From assembly GCA_016787755.1 (NCBI GenBank), contig JAEUUA010000013.1:372001-436000 (forward strand): DNA of 64,000 nucleotides, written 5' to 3'. The position numbers and the translations under genes were made by a program. Of the stretch, positions 52,631 to 61,633 are shown piece after piece. The first letter of the stretch is position 1, and every line of letters begins with the position of its first letter. The stretch comes from Cyclobacteriaceae bacterium. Its GTDB lineage: Bacteria; Bacteroidota; Bacteroidia; Cytophagales; Cyclobacteriaceae. The notes below the pieces were generated by a model. It saw only the letters and a list, made by a program, of their open reading frames with translations. It made no database searches and was not told the DNA's origin.

Positions 52631-53983
52631 CTACAAAAGCAAATGGATCGTTAGAAAATAAATCGCCAATCCCAGCAAGTCGTTAGTTGTTGTAATGAAA
52701 GGACCTGAAGCCAGGGCGGGGTTAAATCCCATATTATTTAGAATTAAAGGGGTAATTGTACCAATAAAGGAAGCAAAAACAACGACAAAAAATAGGGCAA
52801 TAGATACTACCAGGTTAAGGGGATCATACCCAAAAACAATCCAGGTGATACCAAAAACAATGATCGAAAGGAATGCTCCATTTAACAAGGCAACACTAAA
52901 TACTTTTAAAAGTCGCTTCCATAGTCCTTCGTCTACAAAGCTTGGATTTACCAGGGTTTGAACAATCAGGGAGGAGGATTGAATCCCAACGTTTCCACCC
53001 GTAGCTTGAATTAAGGGTATAAAAAAAGCAATGGCTGTAATGCGCGCAATCTCCTGCTCGAAAAAGCCCATGAGTCGGGCGCTTATCATCCCGCCCAATA
53101 TACCAATGAAAAGCCACGGTAAGCGAGCCCGTGTATTGCGCCAAACACTATCATCTTCTTCAACATCTTCAGTAATACCCGACATGATTTGCCGTTCTTC
53201 TTCAGCCTGTTCGGTAATTACATCCACCACGTCATCGATGGTAATTCTTCCCACTAAATGCCCCTCTACATTTACCACGGGTACAGATTCCAAATCATAT
53301 TTACTCATGATCTCGGCCACTTCCCTGTCTTCCAAATAGGTTTCAACGGATACTACATCATCATCCAGTATATCTTTTACAATCGTGCGTGGATCTGATA
53401 AGATGAGCTTTTGAAGGGATACTCTTCCCAGTAATTTGTTTGAATCATCAATCACATAAACCGCATAAAATTTCGATACATGCTCGGCCTGTTTTCTGAT
53501 CTCTTCAACACATTGCACAACGGTCCAATAGTCATAGGCGGTGATTAACTCTTTCGCCATCAAACCACCGGCCACATGCTCATCGTAACGCAGCAGATCG
53601 ATAACCTGCGATTTCAATTCAGGCTCAAGTCTCGCAATTATTTCCTCACTACTTTTAATCGGTAACTCATTCAGAATATCAGCAGCGTCATCGGAATCAA
53701 GTAGATTAATAATTTCTGTAATTTCCTGAGTCGTATAATTGGATAAAAAAGTTTTGCGTGTATCGGCATCCAGGTCGTTTATGATTTTGGATCTAACGTC
53801 CAATGAAAGTAAGTCCAAAACGTATTTTGATTCTTCGCCATTAAATTCATAGAGTAACGAAGTGATATCAGCTGGATTTATTTCTGCCAGGCTTTCGCGA
53901 ATAAAAACGCTGTCACGCTGATCCAGTGCTTGCTGAAAGCGATCTCTAAATTCTTTGTTTAATTCAAATTCAACGGCCTTCAC
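52631..53983 (-). CDS. mgtE: MgtE-family magnesium transporter
   Basis: 450 residues, family length, GTG start. The N-terminal superhelical domain (about 1-130) is followed by two CBS domains (about 135-255) that sense cytosolic Mg2+, a plug helix, and five membrane helices with conserved G-G-N-V-G-I-Q-S-S-S and the last-helix G-P-F-I-T-T-T-N-D. It is a homodimeric Mg2+ channel closed by high internal Mg2+. The first codons overlap the end of rsmA by 14 nt. CorA is also encoded in this window. Confidence 0.96.
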   Translation of the reverse strand: MKAVEFELNKEFRDRFQQALDQRDSVFIRESLAEINPADITSLLYEFNGEESKYVLDLLSLDVRSKIINDLDADTRKTFLSNYTTQEITEIINLLDSDDAADILNELPIKSSEEIIARLEPELKSQVIDLLRYDEHVAGGLMAKELITAYDYWTVVQCVEEIRKQAEHVSKFYAVYVIDDSNKLLGRVSLQKLILSDPRTIVKDILDDDVVSVETYLEDREVAEIMSKYDLESVPVVNVEGHLVGRITIDDVVDVITEQAEEERQIMSGITEDVEEDDSVWRNTRARLPWLFIGILGGMISARLMGFFEQEIARITAIAFFIPLIQATGGNVGIQSSSLIVQTLVNPSFVDEGLWKRLLKVFSVALLNGAFLSIIVFGITWIVFGYDPLNLVVSIALFFVVVFASFIGTITPLILNNMGFNPALASGPFITTTNDLLGLAIYFLTIHLLL

Positions 53984-54749
53984 GGGAATTTTCTAATTGC
54001 TGGGTAAGAAACACAAACTCTTCAACCCCCAACCGCTCGGCTCGTTTATCCAACAAGGAATGATCCAATATGGAGGCAGGCAAATTTAGAACTTTCAGTG
54101 CGTTGCGCAAGGTCTTGCGCCTGTTTTGAAATCCTTGCTTTACCACTACTTTAAAAAGTGCTTCATCACACGCTAACTTCAATCGGTTGTTACGAGTTAA
54201 TCTAATTACAGCAGACATTACTTTAGGAGGTGGAAAAAAAACTCCGGGGGGTACTTTAAACAAATAATCAATGTCGTAATACGCCTGAAGTAGCACACTT
54301 AAAATTCCATAGGTTTTGCTCCCGGGCTTTTCTGCAATGCGGTCAGCAACTTCTTTTTGCAACATACACACTACCTGACTTACCTGATTGCGATATTCAA
54401 GTACTCTAAAAAAAATCTGTGAAGAAATGTTATACGGAAAATTTCCAATGATGTGAATCTTTCCAGTAAACAGTTTATCCAACTCTAGTTGCAGAAAATC
54501 TGCTTCGATTATGTGTGTATCCAAGGCTGGAAAATGTTCCTTCAAATAAGCAATAGACTCGCGATCAATTTCAATCAATTTTAGATCAACAGGTTTTTGT
54601 TGTAAGTACTCAGTCAGTACTCCTGTACCCGGACCAATTTCAATAACTTGATGAGTGTTGCCCGAAAGGATGAGAGAATCGACAATGCGCTCAGCAATAT
54701 TTTTGTCTTTTAAGAAGTGTTGGCCAAGATGTCTTTTAGGGCGTACCAT
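53970..54749 (-). CDS. rsmA: 16S rRNA (adenine1518/1519-N6)-dimethyltransferase
   Basis: 259 residues. Starts R-P-K-R-H-L-G-Q-H-F-L; SAM-binding V-I-E-I-G-P-G-T-G-V-L-T; catalytic N-F-P-Y (G-N-F-P-Y-N-I-S-S, about residue 104); C-terminal A-F/G-F-Q-N-R-R-K-T-L-R-N-A-L-K. It dimethylates two adenines near the 3' end of 16S rRNA during small-subunit maturation. Divergent from pdxA, as in many bacteria, and cotranscribed with mgtE here. Confidence 0.97.
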   Translation of the reverse strand: MVRPKRHLGQHFLKDKNIAERIVDSLILSGNTHQVIEIGPGTGVLTEYLQQKPVDLKLIEIDRESIAYLKEHFPALDTHIIEADFLQLELDKLFTGKIHIIGNFPYNISSQIFFRVLEYRNQVSQVVCMLQKEVADRIAEKPGSKTYGILSVLLQAYYDIDYLFKVPPGVFFPPPKVMSAVIRLTRNNRLKLACDEALFKVVVKQGFQNRRKTLRNALKVLNLPASILDHSLLDKRAERLGVEEFVFLTQQLENSREGR

Positions 54750-54851
54750 TACTCTGCAAGTATAGCAGATTCCGACTTCAACAAACTATCCTGCATAAAA
54801 TCAAAACAAGAAATTTCTGCTACCTTGCACAGGAAGTAAATTCAACTACCT

Positions 54852-55877
54852 ATGACTACCATACAAGCAGATAAACCGCGCATTGGAATTACACTTGGCG
54901 ACCTTAATGGCATTGGTCCCGAGGTAATCATCAAGGCGTTGGCCGACAATCGATTGCTTACGCTAATGACTCCAGTTATTTATGGTTCCACAAAAGTACT
55001 TTCCTTCTACAGAAAATTAATGAATCTGGAAGAGTTCAATTATAGTGTTGTAAAGAATAAAGGACAATTATTTTCAAAAACCGTTAACGTTGTCAACTGT
55101 TGGGAAGATGTTTATGAAATTAACCCTGGTCAGCCATCGAAACAAACTGCCAAGGCGGCTCTGCTAAGCCTAAGAAAAGCCGTTGAAGAAGTCAAAGAAG
55201 GATTGATTGATGGTTTTGTTACAGGACCAATCGACAAAAACACCATCCATGGAGAAGAATTTCCATTTCAAGGTCATACCGAGTATCTGACTCAGGAATT
55301 TAATGCCGGAGAAAGTCTTATGCTTATGGTTGGCCGCGATCTTAAAGTAGGGTTGGTAACCGAACATGTTCCCATCAAGGATGTTTCGACCTTCATCACC
55401 AAAGAGCGGGTTGAACTTAAGATTCGATTGCTGGAACTAACACTAAAGAAGGATTTTCTTATCAACAAACCAAAAATTGCTGTGCTTGGGTTAAATCCTC
55501 ATGCAGGCGATGAGGGCTTGCTTGGACAGGAGGAAATCGAAGTGATAAAACCTGTCATTAACGACTTGAAGACGAAAGGGAAATTAATTTTTGGACCGTT
55601 TCCAGCGGATGGATTTTTTGCTACCGGTCAACACGCTAAGTATGATGGCGTTATTGCTATGTATCACGATCAAGGTCTGGTAGCCTTTAAAACCTTAAGT
55701 TTTGAATCAGGCATCAACTATACTGCTGGCTTACCCCATGTGCGTACCTCACCGGATCATGGAACTGCATACAATCTGGCTGGCAAAAATGAAGCGAGTG
55801 AGTCTTCTATGCGCGAAGCCATGTATGTTGCATGCGATATTATTAAGAATAGAAGAGGGTATTTGGTAGAAAAATAA
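54852..55877 (+). CDS. pdxA: 4-hydroxythreonine-4-phosphate dehydrogenase
   Basis: 341 residues. Metal-binding His are seen in F-Q-G-H-T-E-Y-L, L-N-P-H-A-G-D and Y-H-D-Q-G-L-V; substrate-loop T-S-P-D-H-G-T-A near 295. It starts I-G-I-T-L-G-D-L-N-G-I-G-P-E. It oxidises 4-phosphohydroxy-L-threonine in the DXP-independent branch of pyridoxal phosphate synthesis. A TACCTTGC sequence near 54820 is a reasonable -7 element. Confidence 0.96.
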   Translation: MTTIQADKPRIGITLGDLNGIGPEVIIKALADNRLLTLMTPVIYGSTKVLSFYRKLMNLEEFNYSVVKNKGQLFSKTVNVVNCWEDVYEINPGQPSKQTAKAALLSLRKAVEEVKEGLIDGFVTGPIDKNTIHGEEFPFQGHTEYLTQEFNAGESLMLMVGRDLKVGLVTEHVPIKDVSTFITKERVELKIRLLELTLKKDFLINKPKIAVLGLNPHAGDEGLLGQEEIEVIKPVINDLKTKGKLIFGPFPADGFFATGQHAKYDGVIAMYHDQGLVAFKTLSFESGINYTAGLPHVRTSPDHGTAYNLAGKNEASESSMREAMYVACDIIKNRRGYLVEK

Positions 55878-55969
55878 ATAACCTTACATGGTTTATAAAC
55901 TTCTTATCTGAATAGTCAACATTACCAGTCAATTAATAGTAAATTTGGATAGAAACCGAATAGGGCTTG

Positions 55970-56356
55970 ATGGATATTGTTACCAAAAAAAAACTCAACA
56001 TTTTGATTCAACTGGCTGAAGCCGACAAGCATTTTGCAAAGGCCGAACGTGAGATGATTTTAAAAATAGCGCAGGACAGAAAATTTCCAGAGGAAGACGT
56101 GAACCAATTAATCAGAAACCCAGAACCAATAGATACGCTGGGTGCCCTCTCAAATGATCAAAAATTCGATTATCTGATGGATTGCATTGATTTGATCTTT
56201 GCAGATCAGAAAGTATTTGAAAGCGAATTGATCTTCACAAAAAGTATTGCCATCAAGCTGGGATTTAAGAAAAATGTGGTTGATTTTTTGGTTGAAAATT
56301 CCAGCAAACGACCCATTCCAGAATTGAAATCAGTTGCCTTCAACGAATACTGGTGA
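55970..56356 (+). CDS. TerB-like helical protein
   Basis: 128 residues from the ATG at 55970. The sequence is almost fully alpha-helical with the TerB/TerB-like pattern: I-L-I-Q-L-A-E-A-D-K-H-F-A-K-A-E-R-E-M-I near the start and a mirrored L-I-F-A-D-Q-K-V-F-E-S-E-L-I-F later. In both, acidic residues follow Ala-Asp, as in the metal-binding TerB core. Members occur in tellurite-stress loci, but many single genes like this have no known function. No other ter gene is nearby. Confidence 0.75.
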   Translation: MDIVTKKKLNILIQLAEADKHFAKAEREMILKIAQDRKFPEEDVNQLIRNPEPIDTLGALSNDQKFDYLMDCIDLIFADQKVFESELIFTKSIAIKLGFKKNVVDFLVENSSKRPIPELKSVAFNEYW

Positions 56357-56436
56357 AGGATACCGCTTAATTGAGGTTTAAACCCATAAAAAGCAAAATT
56401 TCGCGGCTTTAGAGTCGCAAATCCAATAAATTCTGA

Positions 56437-56444
56437 TAAATTTG
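56437..56444 (+). promoter_or_regulatory. -7 promoter element for yceD-rpmF (TAAATTTG)
   Basis: Exact TAnnTTTG match, 26 nt upstream of the TTG start of the DUF177 gene. No clear -33 TTTG. Confidence 0.5.
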
Positions 56445-56470
56445 CCCGCTCATTTTAAAAAACCCTCGGG

Positions 56471-56989
56471 TTGGGAGATTTTACGGTAAATATCATCGGG
56501 TTGAGTAATAAAGCCCATCATTTTGACTTTGAGTTGAAAGATGGTTTTTTTGAAAAATACGGTAAGGAGGTCGTCTCAAAAGGCCTTTTTGATGTTCATG
56601 TGATTCTCGAAAAAAAGGAGACGTTTATTGATGTTGAATTTGAGATTTCCGGCAGCACTCAACTGATTTGCGACCGATCGTTGGAACCCTTTGATTATCC
56701 GATCAAAGAAAAGAAAACGATCGTATTCAAATACGGAGAAGTAGCGCAGGAAATCAGTGATGAAATTGCAATCATTACCCGCGATCAGGTAAGTCTGGAT
56801 TTGGGTCAGTTTATGTATGAATTCATTACCCTTACAATACCAATAAAAAAAGTACATCCCTCCCTTCAGGCGGAAGATGAGGATGACGAGAGTGAATATA
56901 AAATGATTTATAGTACATCGGTGAATGAAGAAATAGAATCGGAAGACACCGATCCAAGATGGGAAAAATTGAAAAAGTTAAATAAATAA
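56471..56989 (+). CDS. DUF177 (YceD-type) protein
   Basis: 172 residues beginning at TTG (56471); an in-frame stop at 56456-56458 rules out anything further upstream, and no ATG is available in the first 50 codons. YceD signature: the opening strand H-F-D-F-E-L, then L-I-C-D-R-S-L-E-P-F-D-Y-P, and the C-terminal D-P-R-W-E-K-L-K-K-L. The C-terminal acidic stretch (E-D-E-D-D-E-S-E) is typical. It is found beside rpmF in most bacteria and has been linked to 23S rRNA levels. rpmF follows after 8 nt. Confidence 0.92.
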   Translation: MGDFTVNIIGLSNKAHHFDFELKDGFFEKYGKEVVSKGLFDVHVILEKKETFIDVEFEISGSTQLICDRSLEPFDYPIKEKKTIVFKYGEVAQEISDEIAIITRDQVSLDLGQFMYEFITLTIPIKKVHPSLQAEDEDDESEYKMIYSTSVNEEIESEDTDPRWEKLKKLNK

Positions 56990-56997
56990 TTTAGGTT

Positions 56998-57189
56998 ATG
57001 CCAAATCCAAAACGAAAGACCTCAAAAACCCGCAGAGATAAGAGAAGAACTCATTATAAGGCTACTGCTAAACAATTTACAGTGTGCCCTACTACGGGTG
57101 AAAACCATTTGCCACACCGTGCTTTCTGGCATGAAGGAAAGTTATTCTACAAAGGCAATGTGGTAATGGAGAAAGAGGTTCTGGCTTAA
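56998..57189 (+). CDS. rpmF: 50S ribosomal protein L32
   Basis: 63 residues. Starts [21 protein letters not shown]; the middle [12 protein letters not shown] has one Cys, so it is the zinc-free form common in Bacteroidota. Cotranscribed with yceD. Confidence 0.97.
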   Translation: MPNPKRKTSKTRRDKRRTHYKATAKQFTVCPTTGENHLPHRAFWHEGKLFYKGNVVMEKEVLA

Positions 57190-57285
57190 TACGCCATGCT
57201 CCGATCTCAAAAACAAAAAAGTATAAATCTTTATTTTGATTGCTATAAGAGCAAGCAAACAAGTTGAAGTACGCACATTTAGTAA

Positions 57286-57321
57286 GCCCGATTGAAAACT
57301 CAATCGGGCATTTGTTTTTTT
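57286..57321 (+). terminator. Rho-independent terminator between rpmF and fabH
   Basis: GCCCGATTGA (57286-57295) and TCAATCGGGC (57300-57309) form a perfect 10-bp stem with an AAAC loop followed by a long T-rich run. It ends the yceD-rpmF transcript and shows that fabH starts anew or by read-through. Confidence 0.92.
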
Positions 57322-57355
57322 AAAGAACGAGCAACTTAAAAAGTCACCACAGCAT

Positions 57356-58354
57356 ATGAGTAAAGTAAGAGCCGCAATTACAGGTGTAGGAGGTTACGTA
57401 CCAGATTATATTTTAACCAACAAGGAGCTTGAATCCATGGTGGAGACCAATGACGAGTGGATAACCTCCCGAACAGGCATTAAGGAGCGCAGAATTTTGA
57501 AAGGAGAAAATCAGGGCGTGAGTGTGATGGGAATAGCTGCGGTTAAAGATATGCTAGCTAAAACAATCATCGATCCCAAAGAAATTGATCTGGTTATTTT
57601 CGCAACCGTAACTCCTGATATGACATTTCCTGCAACCGCAAATATTGTTGCCACTGCTGTGGGCGCTACCAACGCCTTTAGTTTTGACATGGGAGCCGCT
57701 TGCTCAGGGTTTCTTTATGCTCTTGCCACGGGTTCAAGTTTTATACAGTCGGGTATGTATAAAAAGGTGGTTGTAATTGGTGGTGATAAAATGTCAGCTA
57801 TTGTGGATTATACCGACCGTACGACTTGTATCATTTTTGGTGATGGTGCTGGCTGCGTGTTGTTGGAACCAACCACCGAAGATGTTGGTGTAATTGATTA
57901 CATGTTAAAAAGTGATGGGAGTGGTGAGTCTTACCTTCACATGAAAGCGGGTGGCAGTCGCATGCCTGCTTCGCATAATAGTGTTGACACACGCAGCCAT
58001 TATGTTTATCAGGAAGGTTCAGCTGTATATAAGTTTGCAGTTACGAACATGGCTGATATTTCTGCCCAAGTGGCAGAGCGAAATAAGTTAACTGCTGAAA
58101 CAATCGATTGGTTGTTACCACATCAGGCAAATAAGCGAATCATTGATGCAACCGCCAGTCGTGTTGGTATCAGTGAAGATAAAGTGCTGATGAATATTGA
58201 GCGCTATGGAAATACAACAGCCGGCACCATTCCATTGTTACTTTGGGATTTCGAAAAGAAACTTAAAAAAGGGGATAACCTGCTGATGGCTGCATTTGGT
58301 GGCGGCTTTACATGGGGTTCCGTTTATGTAAAATGGGCATACAACACCCACTAA
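57356..58354 (+). CDS. fabH: 3-oxoacyl-ACP synthase III
   Basis: 332 residues. Catalytic triad: Cys in D-M-G-A-A-C-S-G-F (about residue 113), His in L-L-P-H-Q-A-N (about 255) and Asn in E-R-Y-G-N-T-T-A-G-T (about 285). It condenses acetyl-CoA (or a branched primer) with malonyl-ACP to start fatty-acid synthesis. The plsX gene often found between rpmF and fabH is absent. efp, accB and accC follow on the same strand. Confidence 0.97.
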   Translation: MSKVRAAITGVGGYVPDYILTNKELESMVETNDEWITSRTGIKERRILKGENQGVSVMGIAAVKDMLAKTIIDPKEIDLVIFATVTPDMTFPATANIVATAVGATNAFSFDMGAACSGFLYALATGSSFIQSGMYKKVVVIGGDKMSAIVDYTDRTTCIIFGDGAGCVLLEPTTEDVGVIDYMLKSDGSGESYLHMKAGGSRMPASHNSVDTRSHYVYQEGSAVYKFAVTNMADISAQVAERNKLTAETIDWLLPHQANKRIIDATASRVGISEDKVLMNIERYGNTTAGTIPLLLWDFEKKLKKGDNLLMAAFGGGFTWGSVYVKWAYNTH

Positions 58355-58422
58355 AAATTGCGACTACCACTATTAACTTGTAATTAAACATTTCATTTGT
58401 AATTTAAAGTCTTAAATTTTTT

Positions 58423-58989
58423 ATGGCAACTGTCTCTGATCTTAGTAAAGGAAATTACATTCGGTACAATGGCGAAGTGGTACAGGTTGAGGAGCTTCAG
58501 CATCGTACACCCGGTAACCTTCGTGCATTTTATCAGGTAAAAATGAGAAGTGTGAGAACAGGAAAAATTGTTGAAAATCGTTTTCGCCCTGGAGATTCCG
58601 TTGACCAACTTCGTGTTGAAACCAAAGAATACCAATATCTTTATGAGGATGGCGAGAGTCTGGTGTGTATGGATAATGTAACTTTTGAGCAAGTGTATCT
58701 TGATAAAGTATTGTTAGGCGAATCCGTAAAATATATAAAAGAAGGAGTTACTGTTTTAATCGCTTTTGAAAACGGCACTACCCCCATTACGGCAGAGCCA
58801 CCCGCCCATGTTGTAGTAAACGTAACCTATACTGAACCTGGTATGCAAGGCGATACAGCTACCCGTACATTAAAAGCTGCCACCATTGATACCGGTGCAG
58901 AGATTCGTGTCCCTTTATTTGTTAATACCGGTGATAACATCAAAATAAAAACCGATACCGGTGAATATGTAGAACGTGTTAAAGAATAA
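58423..58989 (+). CDS. efp: Elongation factor P, with Asn at the usual modified-Lys position
   Basis: 188 residues, three beta-barrel domains, normal length. In the first domain the loop that carries the modified Lys34 in E. coli (P-G-K-G-Q-A-F) reads P-G-N-L-R-A-F here, with Asn32 at the aligned site; codon AAC is unambiguous. The OB-fold and C-terminal domain ([16 protein letters not shown]) are intact. EF-P relieves ribosome stalling at polyproline. Without the lysine, lysylation (EpmA), hypusine or 5-aminopentanol addition cannot occur at this residue. It is 2 nt upstream of accB. Confidence 0.95.
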   Translation: MATVSDLSKGNYIRYNGEVVQVEELQHRTPGNLRAFYQVKMRSVRTGKIVENRFRPGDSVDQLRVETKEYQYLYEDGESLVCMDNVTFEQVYLDKVLLGESVKYIKEGVTVLIAFENGTTPITAEPPAHVVVNVTYTEPGMQGDTATRTLKAATIDTGAEIRVPLFVNTGDNIKIKTDTGEYVERVKE

Positions 58990-58991
58990 TC

Positions 58992-59522
58992 ATGGCAACA
59001 AAAAAGATTACTCCAAAAAAAACCTTAACGGTAGAACCTAAAAATCAATCTGACATGAAAACTTCTGAAATCAGAGATCTTATCGACTTCATTGCTCAAT
59101 CAGGTCTTAATGAAGTAGATATTGAAACACAAGAATTAAAACTTCGCGTTAAGCGCGAACCGGATCAAAAAGTACTTAAGTCATCTGCTCCGGTTATGGC
59201 GGCTCCTCCAGTCGTTCAATCTGCGCCACAAGTTGTTACTCCGGCACCCGTAAAAGCTGAAAAACCTGCCGCTTCTTCAACAACAGTTGACATAAAATCA
59301 CCCATGATTGGTACCTTTTACAGAACGGGAAATCCCGATTCACCTCCATTTGTTTCGGTGGGAGACAAAATCACCAAAGGCCAAACTGTTTGCATCATTG
59401 AAGCAATGAAACTATTCAATGAAATTGAAGCCGAAGTTTCAGGAACACTTGTTAAAGTGATGATTGAAAACGCAACTCCGGTTGAATACGATCAGGTATT
59501 GTTTGTAGTTGAACCTGATTAG
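58992..59522 (+). CDS. accB: Biotin carboxyl carrier protein of acetyl-CoA carboxylase
   Basis: 176 residues. The N-terminal region, with [12 protein letters not shown], joins to carboxylase. A Pro/Ala-rich linker (about 75-100) leads to the C-terminal biotinyl domain, with the biotin-accepting Lys in E-A-M-K-L-F-N-E (about residue 141). accC follows 54 nt downstream. The polyproline-rich linker nearby in the operon is a plausible EF-P target. Confidence 0.97.
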   Translation: MATKKITPKKTLTVEPKNQSDMKTSEIRDLIDFIAQSGLNEVDIETQELKLRVKREPDQKVLKSSAPVMAAPPVVQSAPQVVTPAPVKAEKPAASSTTVDIKSPMIGTFYRTGNPDSPPFVSVGDKITKGQTVCIIEAMKLFNEIEAEVSGTLVKVMIENATPVEYDQVLFVVEPD

Positions 59523-59576
59523 GTACGCTCAAATTTAGAATTAACGTTTCCTGATTTTAAATCTTTAATTAGATCT

Positions 59577-60926
59577 ATGTTTAAGAAAATATTAATTGCC
59601 AACCGAGGAGAAATTGCTTTGAGGATCATTCGAACCTGTAAAGAGATGGATATCAAAACGGTTGCCGTATATTCAACTGCCGATCGTGAAAGTTTGCATG
59701 TTCGTTTTGCTGATGAAGCCGTTTGTATTGGAGCCCCTCCAAGCAAGGAATCATACTTGAATATCCCTCGTATAATTTCCGCTGCGGAGATTACCAATGC
59801 CGATGCGATCCATCCTGGATATGGATTTCTTTCTGAAAACGCAGAGTTTTCATCAGTATGCCATGAGTATGGAATTAAATTCATTGGCCCCACACCGGAT
59901 ATGATTCGGTCAATGGGTGATAAAGCCACCGCGAAGGCAACTATGATAAAGGCGGGCGTGCCGTGTATTCCAGGCTCTGAGGGATTGCTTGATTCCGTTG
60001 AACAAGGAAAGGCCATCGCCAAAAAAATTAAATATCCGGTTATTGTAAAAGCAACTGCCGGAGGTGGGGGTAAGGGGATGCGAATCATCAATGATGAATC
60101 TGAATTTCAAAAAGCGTGGGATGATGCCAAACGGGAAGCGGGTGCTTCTTTTGGCAACGATGGGCTTTACCTTGAAAAGTTTGTTGAAGAACCTCGTCAT
60201 ATCGAAATACAAGTTGTTGGAGATCAGTATGGAAAAGTGTGTCACTTGTCTGAGCGTGATTGTTCAATTCAGCGCAGGCATCAAAAATTAGTGGAAGAAA
60301 CCCCCTCCCCTGTTGTAAGTCAAGAATTACGTGAGCGCATGGGGCAAGCTGCCATCAAAGGAGCGAAGGCAATTAACTATGAAGGCGCTGGTACAATAGA
60401 ATTTTTAGTAGATAAGTACGGTGATTTTTATTTCATGGAGATGAACACCCGTATACAGGTGGAGCATCCCATCACGGAAGAAGTTACAAACTATGATCTT
60501 ATTAAAGAGCAAATCAAAGTAGCAGCCGGTGTGCCCATTTCTGGCACTAATTATTACCCAAACTTGTTTGCCATGGAATGTCGTATTAATGCGGAAGATC
60601 CAGCGAATGGGTTTCGTCCTTCACCCGGAAAAATCATTAATCTGCATAAACCGGGTGGTCATGGTGTGCGTATTGATAGCCACGTGTATGCAGGGTATAC
60701 TATCCCATCCAATTATGATTCAATGATTGGCAAGTTGATTGTAACTGGTCAATCGCGGGAAGAAGTAATTACACGGATGAAGCGAGCGCTCAGCGAATTT
60801 ATTATTGAAGGGGTTAAGACTACAATTCCTTTTCATTTGAAATTGATGGATAATGCTATTTTTCGCTCTGGAAAATTCACGACTAAGTTCTTAGAGACAT
60901 CCTTTGATTTTGACGAATTGAAGTAA
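59577..60926 (+). CDS. accC: Biotin carboxylase subunit of acetyl-CoA carboxylase
   Basis: 449 residues. ATP-grasp fold with glycine-rich loop [12 protein letters not shown], metal-binding [11 protein letters not shown] (with E in F-M-E-M) and N-terminal [10 protein letters not shown]. It carboxylates biotin on AccB using bicarbonate and ATP, the first committed step of fatty-acid synthesis. Confidence 0.98.
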   Translation: MFKKILIANRGEIALRIIRTCKEMDIKTVAVYSTADRESLHVRFADEAVCIGAPPSKESYLNIPRIISAAEITNADAIHPGYGFLSENAEFSSVCHEYGIKFIGPTPDMIRSMGDKATAKATMIKAGVPCIPGSEGLLDSVEQGKAIAKKIKYPVIVKATAGGGGKGMRIINDESEFQKAWDDAKREAGASFGNDGLYLEKFVEEPRHIEIQVVGDQYGKVCHLSERDCSIQRRHQKLVEETPSPVVSQELRERMGQAAIKGAKAINYEGAGTIEFLVDKYGDFYFMEMNTRIQVEHPITEEVTNYDLIKEQIKVAAGVPISGTNYYPNLFAMECRINAEDPANGFRPSPGKIINLHKPGGHGVRIDSHVYAGYTIPSNYDSMIGKLIVTGQSREEVITRMKRALSEFIIEGVKTTIPFHLKLMDNAIFRSGKFTTKFLETSFDFDELK

Positions 60927-60949
60927 TTTTCAAAATTGACTATCCACAA

Positions 60950-60984
60950 AAAAAAGGCTTTTCAGAAATCAAAAAGCCTTTTTT
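60950..60984. terminator. Bidirectional terminator between accC and the YkgJ-type gene
   Basis: AAAAAAGGCTTTT (60950-60962) pairs with AAAAGCCTTTTTT (60972-60984) with a 9-nt loop; T-runs exist on both strands, serving the two convergent genes. Confidence 0.9.
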
Positions 60985-60987
60985 CAT

Positions 60988-61524
60988 TTAACCAATCAAT
61001 TTTTTAATCCGCTCCACCATTTCAAATACAGCCGGACAGACTAAGGTATTTTTATAGGTTAAATCCATGATTTGCACCATTTTCTTTCTATCAGTATGGG
61101 GATATTCGCGACAGGCTTTTGGACGGCTCTCATACACTTTGCAATAATTATCTCCATCCAGGAAAGGACACGGGGATGTTTTCAATACATAATCTTTGTC
61201 TTCATCCACGTGAAGGTATTGTTCAATAAAATCGCCTGGCTTAAGCCGCAATGCTTTTGAAATTCGTTCAATATCCACCTGATAAAAAATCGGGCTGGTA
61301 GTTTTACAACAGTTGGCACAGGTAAGACAATCAATTTCCTTAAACACGTCTTTATGAACCTGATGGAATTCCTCATCAAGCTTACGCGGATTCTTCTTCT
61401 TTAAAGTTGAAAGAAACTTTTTGTTTTCTTTGGCTCTATTGGTTGACTTTTCACGAAAGCGCTCCAAATCCATAGCCAAAGGTAATTTGGAAACCGGATT
61501 AGTCAAATTTTCATTATCATCCAT
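60988..61524 (-). CDS. YkgJ-type cysteine-cluster protein
   Basis: 178 residues. Cys spacing fits the family: C-L-T-C-A-N-C-C near residue 70, C-P-F-L-D-G-D-N-Y-C near 120-130 and R-P-K-A-C-R-E-Y-P near 140, with a last Cys in L-V-C-P-A-V-F. The cluster probably binds zinc or an Fe-S centre. The function is unknown. Single-gene transcript. Confidence 0.88.
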   Translation of the reverse strand: MDDNENLTNPVSKLPLAMDLERFREKSTNRAKENKKFLSTLKKKNPRKLDEEFHQVHKDVFKEIDCLTCANCCKTTSPIFYQVDIERISKALRLKPGDFIEQYLHVDEDKDYVLKTSPCPFLDGDNYCKVYESRPKACREYPHTDRKKMVQIMDLTYKNTLVCPAVFEMVERIKKLIG

Positions 61525-61633
61525 CCTTCAAGCTTATTTCATACCTTAAAGTGTGAAGATAATATGTCAAATGATCCTAATATAGGTTATCCCACTTCTC
61601 AAAGACGTAAATACCTGTCTTCGGAATGCCAAC

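Noticed and set aside
55970..56356. TerB-like gene considered as evidence of a tellurite-resistance island
   Set aside because: No other ter genes are adjacent, and single TerB-like genes are common in Bacteroidota chromosomes.
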